Below, in pieces: positions 24,074 through 38,061 of a DNA stretch of 64,000 nucleotides; positions within the stretch are counted from its first letter, which is position 1, and each line of letters opens with the position of its first letter. Made by a program: the position numbers and the translations under genes. Location: positions 57,751,444-57,815,443 of the forward strand of contig CM031859.1 of assembly GCA_018697195.1 (NCBI GenBank). The letters are read 5' to 3'. The DNA is from Certhia americana (taxonomy: Eukaryota > Chordata > Aves > Passeriformes > Certhiidae). The notes under the pieces were generated by a model. It did no database searches, was not told where the DNA came from, and saw only the letters and a list, made by a program, of their open reading frames with translations.

Positions 24074-27000
24074 CCTACTGGCACACAAACAAAATCTGTC
24101 TTATAAAAACATACCTCTGACAGAAATTGCTATTTCTCATTGTTTTACTTTTATAGAGAGAATAAGCCGAGATGATGAATATTTCTAGTTCATTTAATGG
24201 GATCTGAATATATGCAGTCCTCCAAAGTCAGGCTTACTCTGCTAAGGAAGCACAGACTCAGAAAAGCATCTCTACTTCTGATAAATGTACCTGACTCACA
24301 GACAGGAAACTTTTCACTCAGCTTCCCAAACAAGAAGCCTGACATACAGAAATAATGATACCAAAACGAAGTGGTACCCCATACCTAGTGTATATGAAGG
24401 ATCCTTTTCTGCATGTTGCTTGTAAATTTGTGGTGTGAATTTGTGTAATTAAAAAAAAAAAAAATCTACTGAAGATATACAAAACCACCCCAGCAACAGT
24501 CTGGCTTGTTTTTTACTCAAACAGCTGTTGTACCCTAATGTTCTGCCAGGAAACTGCTTTTGGTGGGGACACTAACTGGCTTGGAGAAACCTGACCACAA
24601 AATGTGTATTGTTTTGAAAAGTTCATATTTCTGCTGTTAACATGCAAGTAGCCATGGCACATACTGTTCACTAGGAAACATCTGTCCATGGGTTTTCGCA
24701 GTTGCAAGCATTTTAAAGCATAATAATGATTCTGAAAGTAGATAACGTTGACACAGTTATATGCAAGCAGGTTTTAGTGACTAAACACAAGTCACATGGA
24801 AAATTCATGTCACCGATGAAATGTCAACATGCTGATGTTCAGGAAGACAGGGAAGAACATCCAGCCCTGTCACTGCTTTGTGTTTAAAGGCCAGAAAGGT
24901 ACTTACTTCTGTGCAGCAGAGAGGTTCCATCTGTATTTGGAAACAACCTGTGGTAATTCACAGAATAAGGCTAGGTTTTCCCAATTTTGTCTTTATAAAT
25001 CTTAGGGATTTTCAATGATCTCCATAAGAAATATAAAAGCATAGCTGATTTAGCAAAGATAATTTGATGATGCCTGATTATTTCTGCGAAGAGGACCTCT
25101 TGATCTGTGTACAGTAGGAGTGGTAGAGCTGCACAAGAGCAACTGCACGGGACAGGCACAAACATAGGTGGAGGAAGAACTGTATCCCTGTGGAGCCATC
25201 TGATAGTGGAGTGTCTGTGTAGAGTGAGAATGTAAAATTTCCTGTGATGGCCTATTTCAGAGTACTTACAACTCAACTCTGTCTGTAGTATTAACTACCA
25301 CAGTATGAGTGGAAAAACAGCGATGGACAACTGGGACAGTCAAAAAACTCAAGACCCTGTGGTGCCATGAATGCATCTCTCTCACAGTCTAAGCATAATC
25401 TTGATCACCTGGAAAAGCTCTCAACCTCAGAAGCAAACTGTCAAAGCGCAAGAATCCTGTTTAAGTATATCAGTGTTGACACTCAAAGGGTGTGAGCAAC
25501 AATTCCTCTACACCTGGAGCAACCCCTCTGGCAAATCCATCATTGCCAAGTTATTTTCCCCCTGGTGCCTCTTTCCCAAGTAAAACATAGCAGGACAACT
25601 GTGAGAACCCCAGGGAGGTCACAGGGCAGGTTGTGGAATAGATAGGGCTTGCGCAAGTAATGTCTTTCCTGCCAACAGGTGATACTTACAGTAGTTGCTA
25701 AATACTGAATATCCACTTCCATGCTTTGCTGATGCTGTCACATCACACCAGGTAGGGGCACACAGAAGCTGTAGAGTTACATTAAAATCTGATGAAATTG
25801 AATAAGCTGATGCAGCAACATACCTGAAATCAGCTGGAGATCCCAGAATTCTTTCATTATCCCATCAGAGTGCTTGCAGGCAAATGAAACACTGTGGGTA
25901 GGTTTTGTATATCTATTTGTGTATTTGCAATCTCTAAGGCATACAACATTGCCATAGAAGAGGACTTCTGCTACAGGCACACTGACTGTCTATGCATAGC
26001 CAGAGGTTCCTAAAATTAGGTTTCATTGTCCTTTCTCTCCTGCCTGCTGAGAAATTTCTTAATATACCAGATTTTCTTGAACTACAAATACTTGATAATA
26101 ATAAAATACATATCAGGTTGATGCAATATTTAGAACTTTCTACCTATAGTGTACTTCTTAATAAACTCAAAACAAAATATAAAGCATTTTTTAAATAAAA
26201 ATAAAGATATAAGTTAGTTTTTACTCTTTACTATAAATATATAACAATGCAATAACCTGTTGATCAAAATAAAGTAAAAATAAATTAAATAAGAAATAAA
26301 TTGAATTATGCTTTTGTACATTTTCCTAGCCTTGTTCACTATAATCTTACTTGGTATCTCGATTATCAGCTGTGATATTACTCCAAGCCAAAACCAAACT
26401 CCTCCTGTCCTTTTGCTAGGATTTACTGTTTAGAAATAAATGTTCTTAATCCTTAAGGATTTGTAGAACAAGCTGTCATTTTAATCCATCATGATGAAAT
26501 TTGCCTAGTATCTGAAGAAACTTCACCAATTTCTTTCTAGGCAAAGTAAAACATGATGACTGTTACATGGCAATAGAACTACTGCACACTTCTGCTGCAA
26601 GAAAATTCAGGTGTGGATGAACCAACCACATCTTGCCATCTTTTCCTACATACAGGAAAAAGGACAGTGCCTGCCCAAGCAAGTTTGTCAGTAGCCTGGA
26701 AACAGACTTGTTTTTTATTTTTCCAGCAATTCTAAGGATCAAGCAATAGCTAGGCTAGTGTACCCTTGCACAGCTAAGCACTGGCTTTCACCAGATCAAC
26801 ACAGGACACAGCAATAAAAGCCCAGTGTCTCAGTGTCCCCACTTACACAAGGGCACTGCACATGACACATCACCCATTGTATCAGCTGTGGCTTCTCTGA
26901 AGCATCTCTCATACAATTCCTTCTGAAAATAATGTTATCCATGTCACCACACTGGTTAAAACTGATTTTTATATTCATCTTTACATTAATATGCTTTGTT

Positions 27001-30000
27001 CATTAAATTAAATGGATTGGACACCTGCCGTGTCTTGCATATTTGTGGCACTGGGAGCTGGATGCTGATCTCATCTCTGTCACTTTGAGCGACTCACATA
27101 ATCTTTGTCCCAGTTCATGCAAGACATCAAATCAAATGGTGATAACAATGATTACCCGTCTGACAAGAAAGTTGTGAAACACTTCTCATTCATGTTTGTA
27201 ACCAGGTTTTTGAATTTCACACAGAAGCTTTTCAGACAAGCCTTTTCCATGTCAATATTTTTATAGCACCGAAATAAGGAGAAATTCTACTCCTTTGCAG
27301 AACTTTTTTCATTAGAGAGGAAGAAAATGGCATTCAGATGTTTGCAGTCACACTGGAGGGGTAAGAGAGGCTGATCCAAATAATAAGGTTTATGCCCTTA
27401 CCCTTTCAAATTATAAGGCTATAGCACTGTTTTTTGCCTCATTCACTGAGGGGAAAGCCTGCCTTTGGAAGCAGATAACAAGAAGTAATTGATTCGTCCC
27501 TTGGTTTTATGTGTGGGAACAGCTGAGTGTCATCTCTTTATGTGCTGATAACTGTTTAACCCAAGGATCCAGAAAGAGCCCTGGAAAATTTAGGTAACTA
27601 AGTAACAGTTGCCTGTGAGAAATATTGGCTGAATTATATATCTCTTCATAGAAGGAGAGAGGCGCAAGTTATTCCCTGTACAAACTTCTGTGTTGCTACT
27701 TGAGTTCATTTCACGACAAAGGTTTCCTGTGTTGAGAAGGTCACACGTTCTTCACGCGCTTGATCTGCAGCCAAGCCAAGTCCTTGGGTTCAGTGACTGT
27801 AGAGGACTATAACCCTTTCAGAGCAATGAGACAAGCCCAGATTAAAACGGCAAGCAGCTTAACTTGGGTGTGCCTTGCTGGAGTCCAAGGTCTGCACACA
27901 ATCTGCAGTTTGCTATCCCGCTCCCTGTGTTCCCCTGCAGGAAAAAGACAAGAAAAAAAAGATGCATTCACAGCCTGGCAGTTGAGGTCTATTTCCTGAC
28001 CCCTACCCAAAATCGTCATCTGAACACAAATACTAAGATGTGTCTGTTTCTGTAGTAATTATTATTTCTTGTCTTCTAACCCTACAAGTGTAATAGGACA
28101 GTTAGAAGGATAGGACTGGAAAATGCTATCATGGGCTTGTTTTGAAATGTGTTTTCTTTCACTCGCTTTCCATTTTTAAAGGGGGTTTGTAAACCATAGT
28201 GTCTGTCAATGATATTGAGCCAGTGGAAAAAGCCAGGAGCTGAGATTTTGATGATGACAGTTTCCATCATTAGGCCTCCCAACCATGGGGTGTGCTATAC
28301 TCAGAAGTGCCCTTCAGCTCCTTGCATTTCTGTCTGATTTGGCAAATTTGTTAGAAATATTGGAAATATGAACGCTGTTGAGCACAATAGGATCTTCATC
28401 AACGTCTTCAGCAAATACTGTATTATGAATAGTAACTCTTTTGAAAGCCATTCTGAAATACCACCTAAAGATACAGACAGAAGACTCTCTATTGAACACA
28501 AGGATGTACCATCTCTGTTAGGATGATCTGAGTGAATATGCTTTCTCTTTGTGGATGTCCAGCAAGGGGAAAAAAAAGAGTCATTAGATAGCTGGAGGTT
28601 GGGAATAAATGAAAAGTTATTTGTTCCTTATATACTATCAAGCACAGCACCTCTGAATCCTGTTTTCCATCCTATGCCACTCAAAGTGGTATCTAGAGCC
28701 CCATGGGGCAATATCATGAGATGGGAAGTAAATTTAAGTTTCCCACAGCTGACCAGCTTTAATAAAAATATGAAGAGGCCAAATAAGCTTGTTCATGTTC
28801 TGACCCTGTAAGCTGCATTAATTAAGAAAATCAGAATTAATAAAACTGACTAGATTCTCAAAGGTGAAAAAACAATAAACCGGCAATTTCATTGCATCAG
28901 TTCCTTTCTCACCTGTCAGTAAGAGGATGGGATTTTACTAGTGCCTGTAACCAACAGGACTAGTTGTGCAAGTGCAGGCTTTACAGACTGCAAATAGAAA
29001 CAAAGAACCTGCAACAGCTGAGATAAAAACGAGTCACAGGATGAATCAGATTCGTGGCTGTGGGAATGGATTTCAGGACTTTTATGAAGCTATGTGACCT
29101 GGCAGGAGCTCAAGGAAGAATAAGATAAAGAAGATTTGAATGAGGAAGACACCAATGACACATCTGGTATTATATAAGAAAGTGGGAGAGGTTGGAAATG
29201 GATTTTTAGCGTCATCATCACAAAGGTGGCAGTTAAACTTATGGGAATAACTCAAGTAATCTTACTTATTCATTTATCTACCCACACACGTACACACCCT
29301 TGCTAACTTCTTAATTGACATTGTGGCCAGAGAGGGAACACTGAATTCAAATAGAGGCTATTTGTATTTTATTTCTGATCCAGCTGTACCCAAGAGGTGC
29401 CAGGAATCTTGTGAGAAAGGCTCCTTTCAGAAAGAAATTGAACTGTATTTCAGTCCATGTGAATTATGGTCCTCTGAATCCTCCTGGCATTTGAAAAATA
29501 CTTTTTTTGCTCACTAAGGCATCATGGTAACTTAGCATGATAATGTGCTACGCTATCAGATAGACAATTTTTTATTAATCCTGTGCTGTAATAATTTTAA
29601 ATACCAGCAAGTAATGATTCCATGAAGAGTAAACTGCCGAATCATTTTTTTCCTTTTAAATTTGCATTTTTCCAAGACAATTTTTTACAGCTTACCCTCT
29701 CCATTAAAATTTAACTTCCCCACACTGCAGAAAGCTCTCAGCTTCCACACTGTGTTTTGTCACTAATAACTGTGGAGGGGCAGGAGGTACCATGTCTGGC
29801 TGTACACTGTCTCTGTGCTGGCCAGACAAATACTACCTGCATCACCATTGGCCAATGGACACCCTCACACTCCAGGTTTTCCTCAGCAGGGAAACCCCTC
29901 TCAGTATTGTTCCACTCTCCAAATACTGGCTTTCCTTAAGTGTGTGGAAGTTGCATGTCTCTGAGATCCTTATGCCCTTTTCCAAAGTGGCTGAAATGGT

Positions 30001-33000
30001 TTGAAAGTTTTAGGAGGCCACTGAGGAATACAGCAGAAAAAGAAAAAGGTAATAGTTATATTGAATTTGGAAGCCTTGAGTTTAAATGTTCCACCCAGTT
30101 CATGACCTTGTCTTCAAAACTATATTAGCATGTATTTTTTAAGAAAGCCAAAATTCTGTTACAACACATTTTTACTGAGGTGTAGTTCATGCTCATCAGG
30201 TATCCCAGGGAGCTACCATCAAACAGTGCCTATGCCATGTCTTCAGCACACATAACTAAGCAAGAGCTGCTGTTTGATTTCAGTGTTAATTTAGTTGACA
30301 TAGTCTATTTTTTCCCCACAAGGTAGGTATGCATATTAGATTAAAAAATTAGGCCGTGCTGTATGGGTGCAGTCACTGGTCCTTCTTGCCTAATATTTAC
30401 ATTTGTGAATCTCTTGTCGGATCTGTGTAATCTGCTTTAGGTGAAGTCAAGTCCTCACTGCCCTGCAAATGCCAGATGTGTAGTGATATGTGTAAACAAG
30501 GGAGTACTCATTCCCTGTTCTCCACTGACAGCTGATTTGGGACACAGAAGGGTCAGCACAAGCATTTCATTACCTCAAGAATTGATACAAGTTACTGAAT
30601 AAAATTGCAGTTTCATACCTTCTCAAGCACTCTATCTAAAATATGTCCCTGTTTAGGACTAGGGATAATTCGCAGGATCATTGTTGCCACTGAGTAGAGA
30701 ATGGCTCTTGGGCTACAAATTACAGAGATGGCTGCCTAGGTGCATGAGGCTGCAAGTGCACGGAATTTTCATCTCTTTTGGACATTTCTGGTAGCTTGTG
30801 CTGGGTTACCTTGTGTGTTCCCTTCCTACATAACAAAGGTGACACTAGTCTGACACCAGTGTGTTTCACAAGAGAGGTGTCCCCATGTGGGCAGCCAGGC
30901 AGGACCCAGCAGCCAGGACCCATCCCCCTGACCCAGGACCAAGCTTCCACAGGCACCAGAGCAGCCCCAGGCATTGGAGCCCTCAGTGGGGACAAGGATG
31001 GGCTGAGACTTGTTGGGACAGCAGGTTCTGTAAGCAGCTTGGTGGAATTCAACTGCAGTATTGTAACTATCCCAAATGGCTTCATGTATGAACACTTTTC
31101 CATATTATAATTCTGGATATTACACCTTGCAAATAGCGGATGAGGATGCACAGCTTTTACAAGTTCACCATATTTGCCCATTTACAAATGCAAACTCCTG
31201 TAACATTCACTGCATAAAACTCCAGCTTCTCAACCCTAAGAGGTTTCTCCTCAAGAAGTTTCTTATGCTTGATTAACTGGACCACTTACTGAAATTATAC
31301 AGTACCCAGTTGGTTGCTGTTATTCTCTAGAAAAGAGTCCTCCATATTTGCTCATTTTGGTGAAATAGGGGACCTAATTAAAAACAAGCTTTGCCAGATT
31401 ATTCAGCAGGATATTTTGACCCCCAATATCAACTACTTATTTGCATATATTTTAAAGGATCAGAATGTAGAGGGAGTTATACATAGGAATAAAGCCTAAA
31501 ATATTTCTGCCTTACTAAACCCTGCTGTTGAGTAAAGAAACAGAAAAACAACATTACTTCATTAACAGGGTTAACATAGTCTGTGTCAATATATTCTGAT
31601 CCAAAGATACTGTCCTTATTGTCCTTATATTAAATGTCCTGCAGCTGCTTTCATTAAAAATCTCAATATTTATGCTCTGGGAGGTGCCAAAGTGAAGTCT
31701 TGCTTAAGAGCAGCAATGTAAACAACATTATACCTTCCTTCAGCAGGAACTACTCACACACCTGTCCTTTTTGGAAGAGTTTCAGTTTGATGTTTTATAT
31801 TTCCCTATGCTTCTGAACTCAGTAGGTTAAGGGTTAAGGGGGGGTTGTGTTTTAATTAGGGTTTTTATCCTTTTTGATACATGTGCCAGCTAAACCTATC
31901 CTCTAATCCTTACCTGATCTGAGAGTGGGCATATCTAGACACAGGAGTGTTCAGTGGCCTCAGGGCATAGTGAATATTTTGCATGCTCTACCTACTTCTA
32001 CTGCATTAGCTGCTATTATCTTAGGCATAACTATTACCTCAGACTTGCCAAGTGTTAGTTATGTGACATGGCACATATTTTCCCACAATGTCCTGCTCTT
32101 CCTCACAGAATTTAGAACCTCACTCACTCATGGGAAACACCTCTTTGTGCACTGGCACATTGACAACAGGAGTGAGTATCATAGAATTGGCAATACCCAA
32201 TGCCTGGAGTCTGCACATTTTGCTATAGCACAAGAAAGTCTGACTCACTGCATTTTTCATTGTCCCTCTAGGATTTGCAGGCGTCCACACGTGCTCCTCA
32301 ATACTTCTTTGCAAATGAAGGTACAGGACAAGTTGAGGAGTGAGGCTGGTGTTCCTTTCCAACATCCCTCCTCAGTTAACACTTTTCTCCATGGTAAACC
32401 AAGGAGCCACAAATTACAGTAGATTTTATTTTAAAAAAGGCTTCCAGTGACCAAGTTTCTCCTGACAGCACAGTCGTACCATCAGCAAAGCCAGGCTCCT
32501 TCCTTCTGGGGGACAGCTTGGAGCCACTCACCAGCTGAGAGCACTCTGAATCCTCTCAGGCCTTTGGCATTTCTCACCATCACTTGACATAGTTCAAGTA
32601 CAGGCAGGGACAGGGACAGTGCTGGTGCAATAATAATAATACACTTAAGTATTTCGTAAAGGTTGTGACATGTCTTTTGTAATATATTTTCAAGCTTCCA
32701 TAAAAACAGCAAAGCATAAACATGCTTTGTCAATAATGTTGAACCCTAGAAACAGAATGTTTATAGAACAAACAATACTGTAGTGCATGGCTAAATCCCA
32801 CAAATGTCACATCTGTTAATGGGGCATATCAGTTCCCTGCAAATGGAAATATTTCCTCTGTGTTATAAGGGATGTTTGGAGACTAGGGGAAACCTGTGTG
32901 CCTTAGAGCTGGAGCTGTAGGAAGGCAATCTCATTAGAGCCTTCCAGAGACCACCCAACCACTCTCCCTGCCCTGTAAATGCTTACCTACATTTTAGTTA

Positions 33001-34654
33001 GCTACCTAATCTTATGACAAGGGAATTCTGTAATAAATAATCAGTAATCTCATTACTCTAAGAACATTACAGGATCAGAAATATGTTTCATATATTGCAA
33101 AGTTTGTAGTGTGTCCCAAATGCTTTCCATACTAGTCAAGATCCTCACGTGAGTGATGTGTGTGGCTTTGGAGATTTACCACAGGCCAGGAACTAAGTGA
33201 AGATGCAAAATTTCACTCTTTCCTAACCAGGCTGGATCAATAGATAAAATGCTCTAAATTCTGCCACTGAAAAATGTTGTAGTGAAGCATAACCAGGCTT
33301 AGAACATTACAACATGGATATACTTCCAATACATAATCCAGTTACTTAACAGGCATAAAAGAAGAATTGTTTTCCAGTGGTGAACTGCCCATCTATACAA
33401 CATATTGGCAATGTTTTAAGCCAAGCACTAGAAACCATCTGAGCTTGCTTGTTACTGCTTCCAGTGCAAACAGTACTGATATGGTCAAGGAATTTTCTGG
33501 GGGAGGGGGGAAGCTATTGCTGGCATAATCCTTACACTAGCAATGAATGCAATTTGCTAGAAAAATAATTCTCATAACCCTTTTGAGACAATGAACAGCA
33601 GCTCTAATATGCCAGTTCTGACATAGCTTTACTGAAAGTTGAGTAAAACTAAGCAGTTTTATGTAACTTTCTCTCATAAAATAATTTTTAAAAATCGATC
33701 TTCTGATTAGAGTTCACCTTAAAAATAATAATGAAAAATTAAAATTGGTTTACCTCTGAAGTGCTAGGAAAAAAAAAAATTTCTGTAAGTTATATTCCTG
33801 CAAAACAGATTTCATATACTGTATTTTTTTTTTTTTGAGTAAAGAGAAAGGAAGTAAATGAATAAGCAAACAAACATATCAAAAATTGAAATGTCACTGA
33901 GATGTTGTTCCAGTGGTATCTGATAGAAAAAAAGTTTGAAGTTGACAAACATAAAAATTTCCTAAGAAACATCTGCTAAGTTTATCTTAGGTTTAAGTTA
34001 GGTCTACTATTGCAAAGATGATGTTTTGCTTGTGTTCTGTTTCAGAAATATTATTTAAAGCAACTGACAGACAAATTTCCTGCCATAAGAAGGAAAGGAA
34101 ACCATTTGAAAGCTGTCACTGCCACATTAATTAATATTAAGTGATTAAGTATAGCATTTAGCTATCAGCCATAACCATAAGAAATTTAATCCATTGCAGA
34201 CTGCAAAGAACATTTGTAAAGATCAGGATATTGGCATCATCCTCCAATTATCAATAATGGTTTTAGACCATCAATAAATTCTGAAAGAAAAATTCTATAC
34301 TGTGCTGATTTGGCACTGCACATCAGAGCAAAATTAGAAATGTCTAATATATAAATAGTATTTAATGTATACATATATACAGACACATGAACATACAAGC
34401 ATGGACACAAACTGAGCAACACTCATCACTAAAATCTATGAAGAATATTTGAAAAGAGCCTGATCCACTACTGCATGTTTCCCATCTCATGCCCCATGAT
34501 GCACACGTTAGAGAGGAATTCTCTACAGATGTCCAAAATGTTTAAATCCCAACAGCCTTGCTACAGGTTTGGAGATAATGCTTGGACAATAAGAAAGCCT
34601 AAATGATTCAGAAATGGGGAAGAACAAAATGGAGATCAGGATATCTCATGCAGT
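24074..34654. other. Intergenic DNA, no gene seen
   Basis: AT-rich, with an A14 run at 24451-24464. A GC-richer patch at about 30.86-31.02 kb has overlapping frames on both strands. A 165-codon frame at 31925-32422 (+) has no domain I recognise. A short GGTTAAGGGTTAAGGG run at about 31824 is not a telomere repeat. Confidence 0.6.
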
Positions 34655-34691
34655 AATTTATTATTATTATTATTACTATTATTACTATTAT
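34655..34691 (+). repeat. (ATT)n microsatellite
   Basis: Imperfect ATT trinucleotide repeats with two ACT interruptions. Confidence 0.95.
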
Positions 34692-34757
34692 GTCACTTTC
34701 AGGTGTTTTTAAAATGCACCAAGTCTATTAACTTATCTGAATCTGAACTACATGTTG

Positions 34758-34772
34758 AGAACAATTTGTGCT
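34758..34772. promoter_or_regulatory. Candidate glucocorticoid/mineralocorticoid response element
   Basis: AGAACAATTTGTGCT fits the steroid-receptor consensus RGNACANNNTGTNCY. It lies about 32.6 kb upstream of CNKSR3, a known mineralocorticoid-receptor target. About one match of this quality is expected by chance in 64 kb. Confidence 0.25.
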
Positions 34773-36606
34773 GCTTGCTGACCTGCACAGGGGAGCTGTC
34801 TTGACATGAAACATTGCACATCACAAGATACTGAGGAAGGGTGTCTTCTTTCTCTGTCTAAAAGATAAACAAAGTTCTGATAATTTGAAAATAAAATGTT
34901 AGTCAAGGAGTTAAACACATCCCTATTCTGCTTTGCTTCTTTTTTTTCCTTTAGGTTAGGGTCCTTGAAGAATCAGTCTGTTGATCACTGTATAGAGTTA
35001 CTCTCAATTCTGTGTTTAATTCCTAGAAAAAGTATTTCTTATAATGTTTAATATAAATAACGGGTTTATTTGTTATTTCTATCATTATTTTCTTCTTTTT
35101 AAAAAAGTCAACTTGAAAATAAAGTCCATACGTAAAAATCATAGTGTTCCAAGCCAAGTACTTTCCATGTCACAGTTCAGGTAAGAAAATTACATCACTT
35201 TACAAAGGCCAGCAGATTCCTGAGCAACAACAAAACCAGTATTATTAGAAGGTAATTTCTTTAGAACTAGAAGGCAACCAGGAGCTAATATTCAACAGTG
35301 TTCCCTTAGGGTACAAAGTTTAGTTGCACTTAAGTAGGAGAGTAATCTGTAAAAAATAGATTAAAACATTGCTTTCCAAAACCTACAGACTTCAGTTCCA
35401 AGAAGTTAATTACTTAAAGCCTTGTTTCAGAAACTAAAGCTGAAATTAGCCCATGATCCTGCGATGTGCTTCATTACCCTGTGACCAAACACTGCTCTGA
35501 TATTCAAACCAGGCACAGTAAACCTGGTATAGGGCAATTGCTATCTACATGTCAATGTATGCAATCTCTTTCCCAGACAGAAATTATTATTCTATAACGT
35601 TTCTTTCTTCTTAAACTTACCTGTTCTTGGAGTGTCACCATGTCCCCAGTGCGTTTTAATTGCTGCAGGGCTCTAGGAAATTCTGAGCATTACCTAATAC
35701 CTCAATAAAGTAAGGGTTTTCAGACTTTTGAAGGATCAGGGGTGAAAGTTTGACCAAAAATAAAATTATGATTCAAGCAATCCCAGTGTCACAACTTGAG
35801 GGAAGTAGTGCTGTGAATGTCACAAATACCAATTTTTATTTTAATAGTGAGTATACAGAATTATGCTCTCTCTATATAACTATATCAGGAATATTAAAAT
35901 TCCTGAGATACTCAAATAAAGCTTTTCATACACTCTGTATCAAAACTGAATAATGGAATAAAATATTAATGAAAAGGAAAGAAATAAACTGCATTTTTTA
36001 AACTACTGGAATATAAAAAGAATATTTGTTTTCGTAGTCTGACATTAATGCTTGAAAACTTTAGGTGTAAGCAATGAAAACATGCCAAGAACAATAAAAA
36101 GAATGAAAAGGCAAATGCTTAAAAAAAAGAACTCTGTTTTGCCTTTTAATAAATGAAGTCAGGTTTTTAATATGGGTGAAGCATTCCCTCCACAAATTTA
36201 TGAGCCAAATATCCAAGGAAACTATGTAAGAGAAGGAAAAAGAAAACACTGTCTTAATGAAGAAAACAGTTCTTTAAAGACTTATTATTTCATTAACATG
36301 CATCAATCATTTGTAAAACAAAAAAATTTTCTTGGGACCTCATATGTGGTATCCCCAATAAGTTGCTATATGCTTGTAGTTTTTCTTTCTCAGTGACCTG
36401 AAAGATCTTGCTTTATTTTTTGTCTCTCTATTTCTTTCTTCATGCATCATATTTGGTTATCACACCAAATAAACAGAGCAGAAAACACAAGACTTACTGT
36501 TTTCTTTTATAAATTCAGAAATGTTTCTATGAGTTGCTCCTACAGGTTTCTGTCCTTCACAAGCTTTGCAAGACTAGGTAGGCATTCCAAGAGAAACTTA
36601 ATGAAG

Positions 36607-36684
36607 CCTTTTTTTTTTCTTTCTTTCTTTTTTCTTTTTTCTTTTTTTTTTCTTTTTTTTTTTCTTTTTTTTTTTTTTTCACAG
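36607..36684 (+). repeat. 74-nt pyrimidine tract ending in ACAG
   Basis: An unbroken C/T tract runs from 36607 to 36680 and is followed by ACAG. On the plus strand this has the form of a very strong splice acceptor. On the minus strand it is an A/G tract. No exon or retroposon is recognisable next to it. Confidence 0.9.
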
Positions 36685-37049
36685 CTCAGGCCCACAGCCT
36701 CTGACCTGCTTGCTTTGCAATAATTGGAAGTTACAATCATCAAAGAAGTTCCAGCAACACCTTGATGAATCTCCAGACCTAATTTCTTCATGTGGAGGAA
36801 ATGGTATGTTTTCTTTAAGCAACTAAATTTTTTGTGCTATGATTAGTTTTCTTTGTGTGCTGATTAGGAATGGCGCTCCATCTTCCTAATCAAAGATGGG
36901 ATGTTCAGTTCGAATGCTTATCAATGATGGTCAAAATTGTGGCAGTCAATTACCCAGGACTTTGCCCATCACTAATATCTCAGTCTTGCTGAGATACAAA
37001 CTAACCCAAATAAAATCGCTTAAACTCTTAATGGAAAGTAAGTAAAAAA

Positions 37050-37104
37050 GAAAAGATGAAAGAAAGTCTGAAGAAAAGATGAAAGAAAGTCTGAAGAAAA
37101 GATG
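37050..37104 (+). repeat. 23-bp tandem repeat, 2.4 copies
   Basis: Two identical 23-bp copies (37050-37072 and 37073-37095) of an A/G-rich unit containing GAAAGAAAGTCTGAA are followed by nine bases of a third. Confidence 0.95.
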
Positions 37105-38002
37105 TTTGCTCCGGGCATGCTTCTCTTGGCTGGTGCCTCTTCAGGTCAAGAGCTGACACCACAGTGGACTTCACAGATTAAAGGTGCTGGCTAGGCAAGG
37201 AGGAGGGATGAGCTGCCACTGACAGTGACCAGACAGGAGCTCTGGGCAGTCAGGTGGTGTAGCAGGAAGCAGGGTTCTCTGCCAATCTGCTGCAGAGCCA
37301 GACCTACAAGCAGGTCAAGATCAGCTATGGCTCTTTGCTGTTTAGGCCACTTCTTTGGGTATATCTTTGGCAAATAAACATGGCTTTGTTTTGGAGAAGC
37401 TGTTTTCTGAGTCATTTTAATTAACTGCTGTCACAACAGAGATAAAGGGTGTGTATGTGCCAAATCCAGTTGGGCCTGTTGAGTTAACCCTGCTGCTAAG
37501 CAGGAAAGTTGAAGCCTTGAGATGTAATCTGAAATGTGTGGTTCCCCCAAGAGGGATGAGATAGCCAGGATCATCTGTCTCCCAAAGGTTGCCTTAATGG
37601 GAGTCAAAAATAGGTCACCTTTCTGGATGACCACAGCTGCTGTCAGGAAAGAAGGGGCCTCTTTTTAGGCAAGAGAAGAAAAAAAGCTTCCTTTTCTTAA
37701 AAGATGGGAAGCTGAAGAGAAGACTATGTCTTCCTCTATAAGCTAGAAAGGAAGGCATGAAGAGGTGTTTCTATTCATCTGTCAATTGGCTATTAAAATG
37801 ACAATCCATTGTGGTTACATCATGGATTATTGTCCTAGAAAAGTAGTTTTTGCAGGTGTCAGCAACACAGGGTGTGTGAAAAAGAATCAGCATGGTGCAA
37901 ACCAGCACACTATGCAATGGGCAGGGACAGGTGACACAAGAAGGCAGAAAGCCTCTGTCTACTCCACTGATGAGACCTTTTAGAATTTGTTTGGTTTGCC
38001 AT

Positions 38003-38061
38003 GAAATAAAATAAAATTAAATTAAAAATTAAATTTTAAAAATTAAATTAAAATTTAAAAG
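38003..38061. repeat. A/T-only low-complexity tract
   Basis: About 59 bp of mostly AAAT/AATT words with several internal inverted repeats. Confidence 0.9.

Noticed and set aside
31925..32422. 165-codon plus-strand frame
   Set aside because: No domain, no Kozak support, no splice-site pattern that I can defend.
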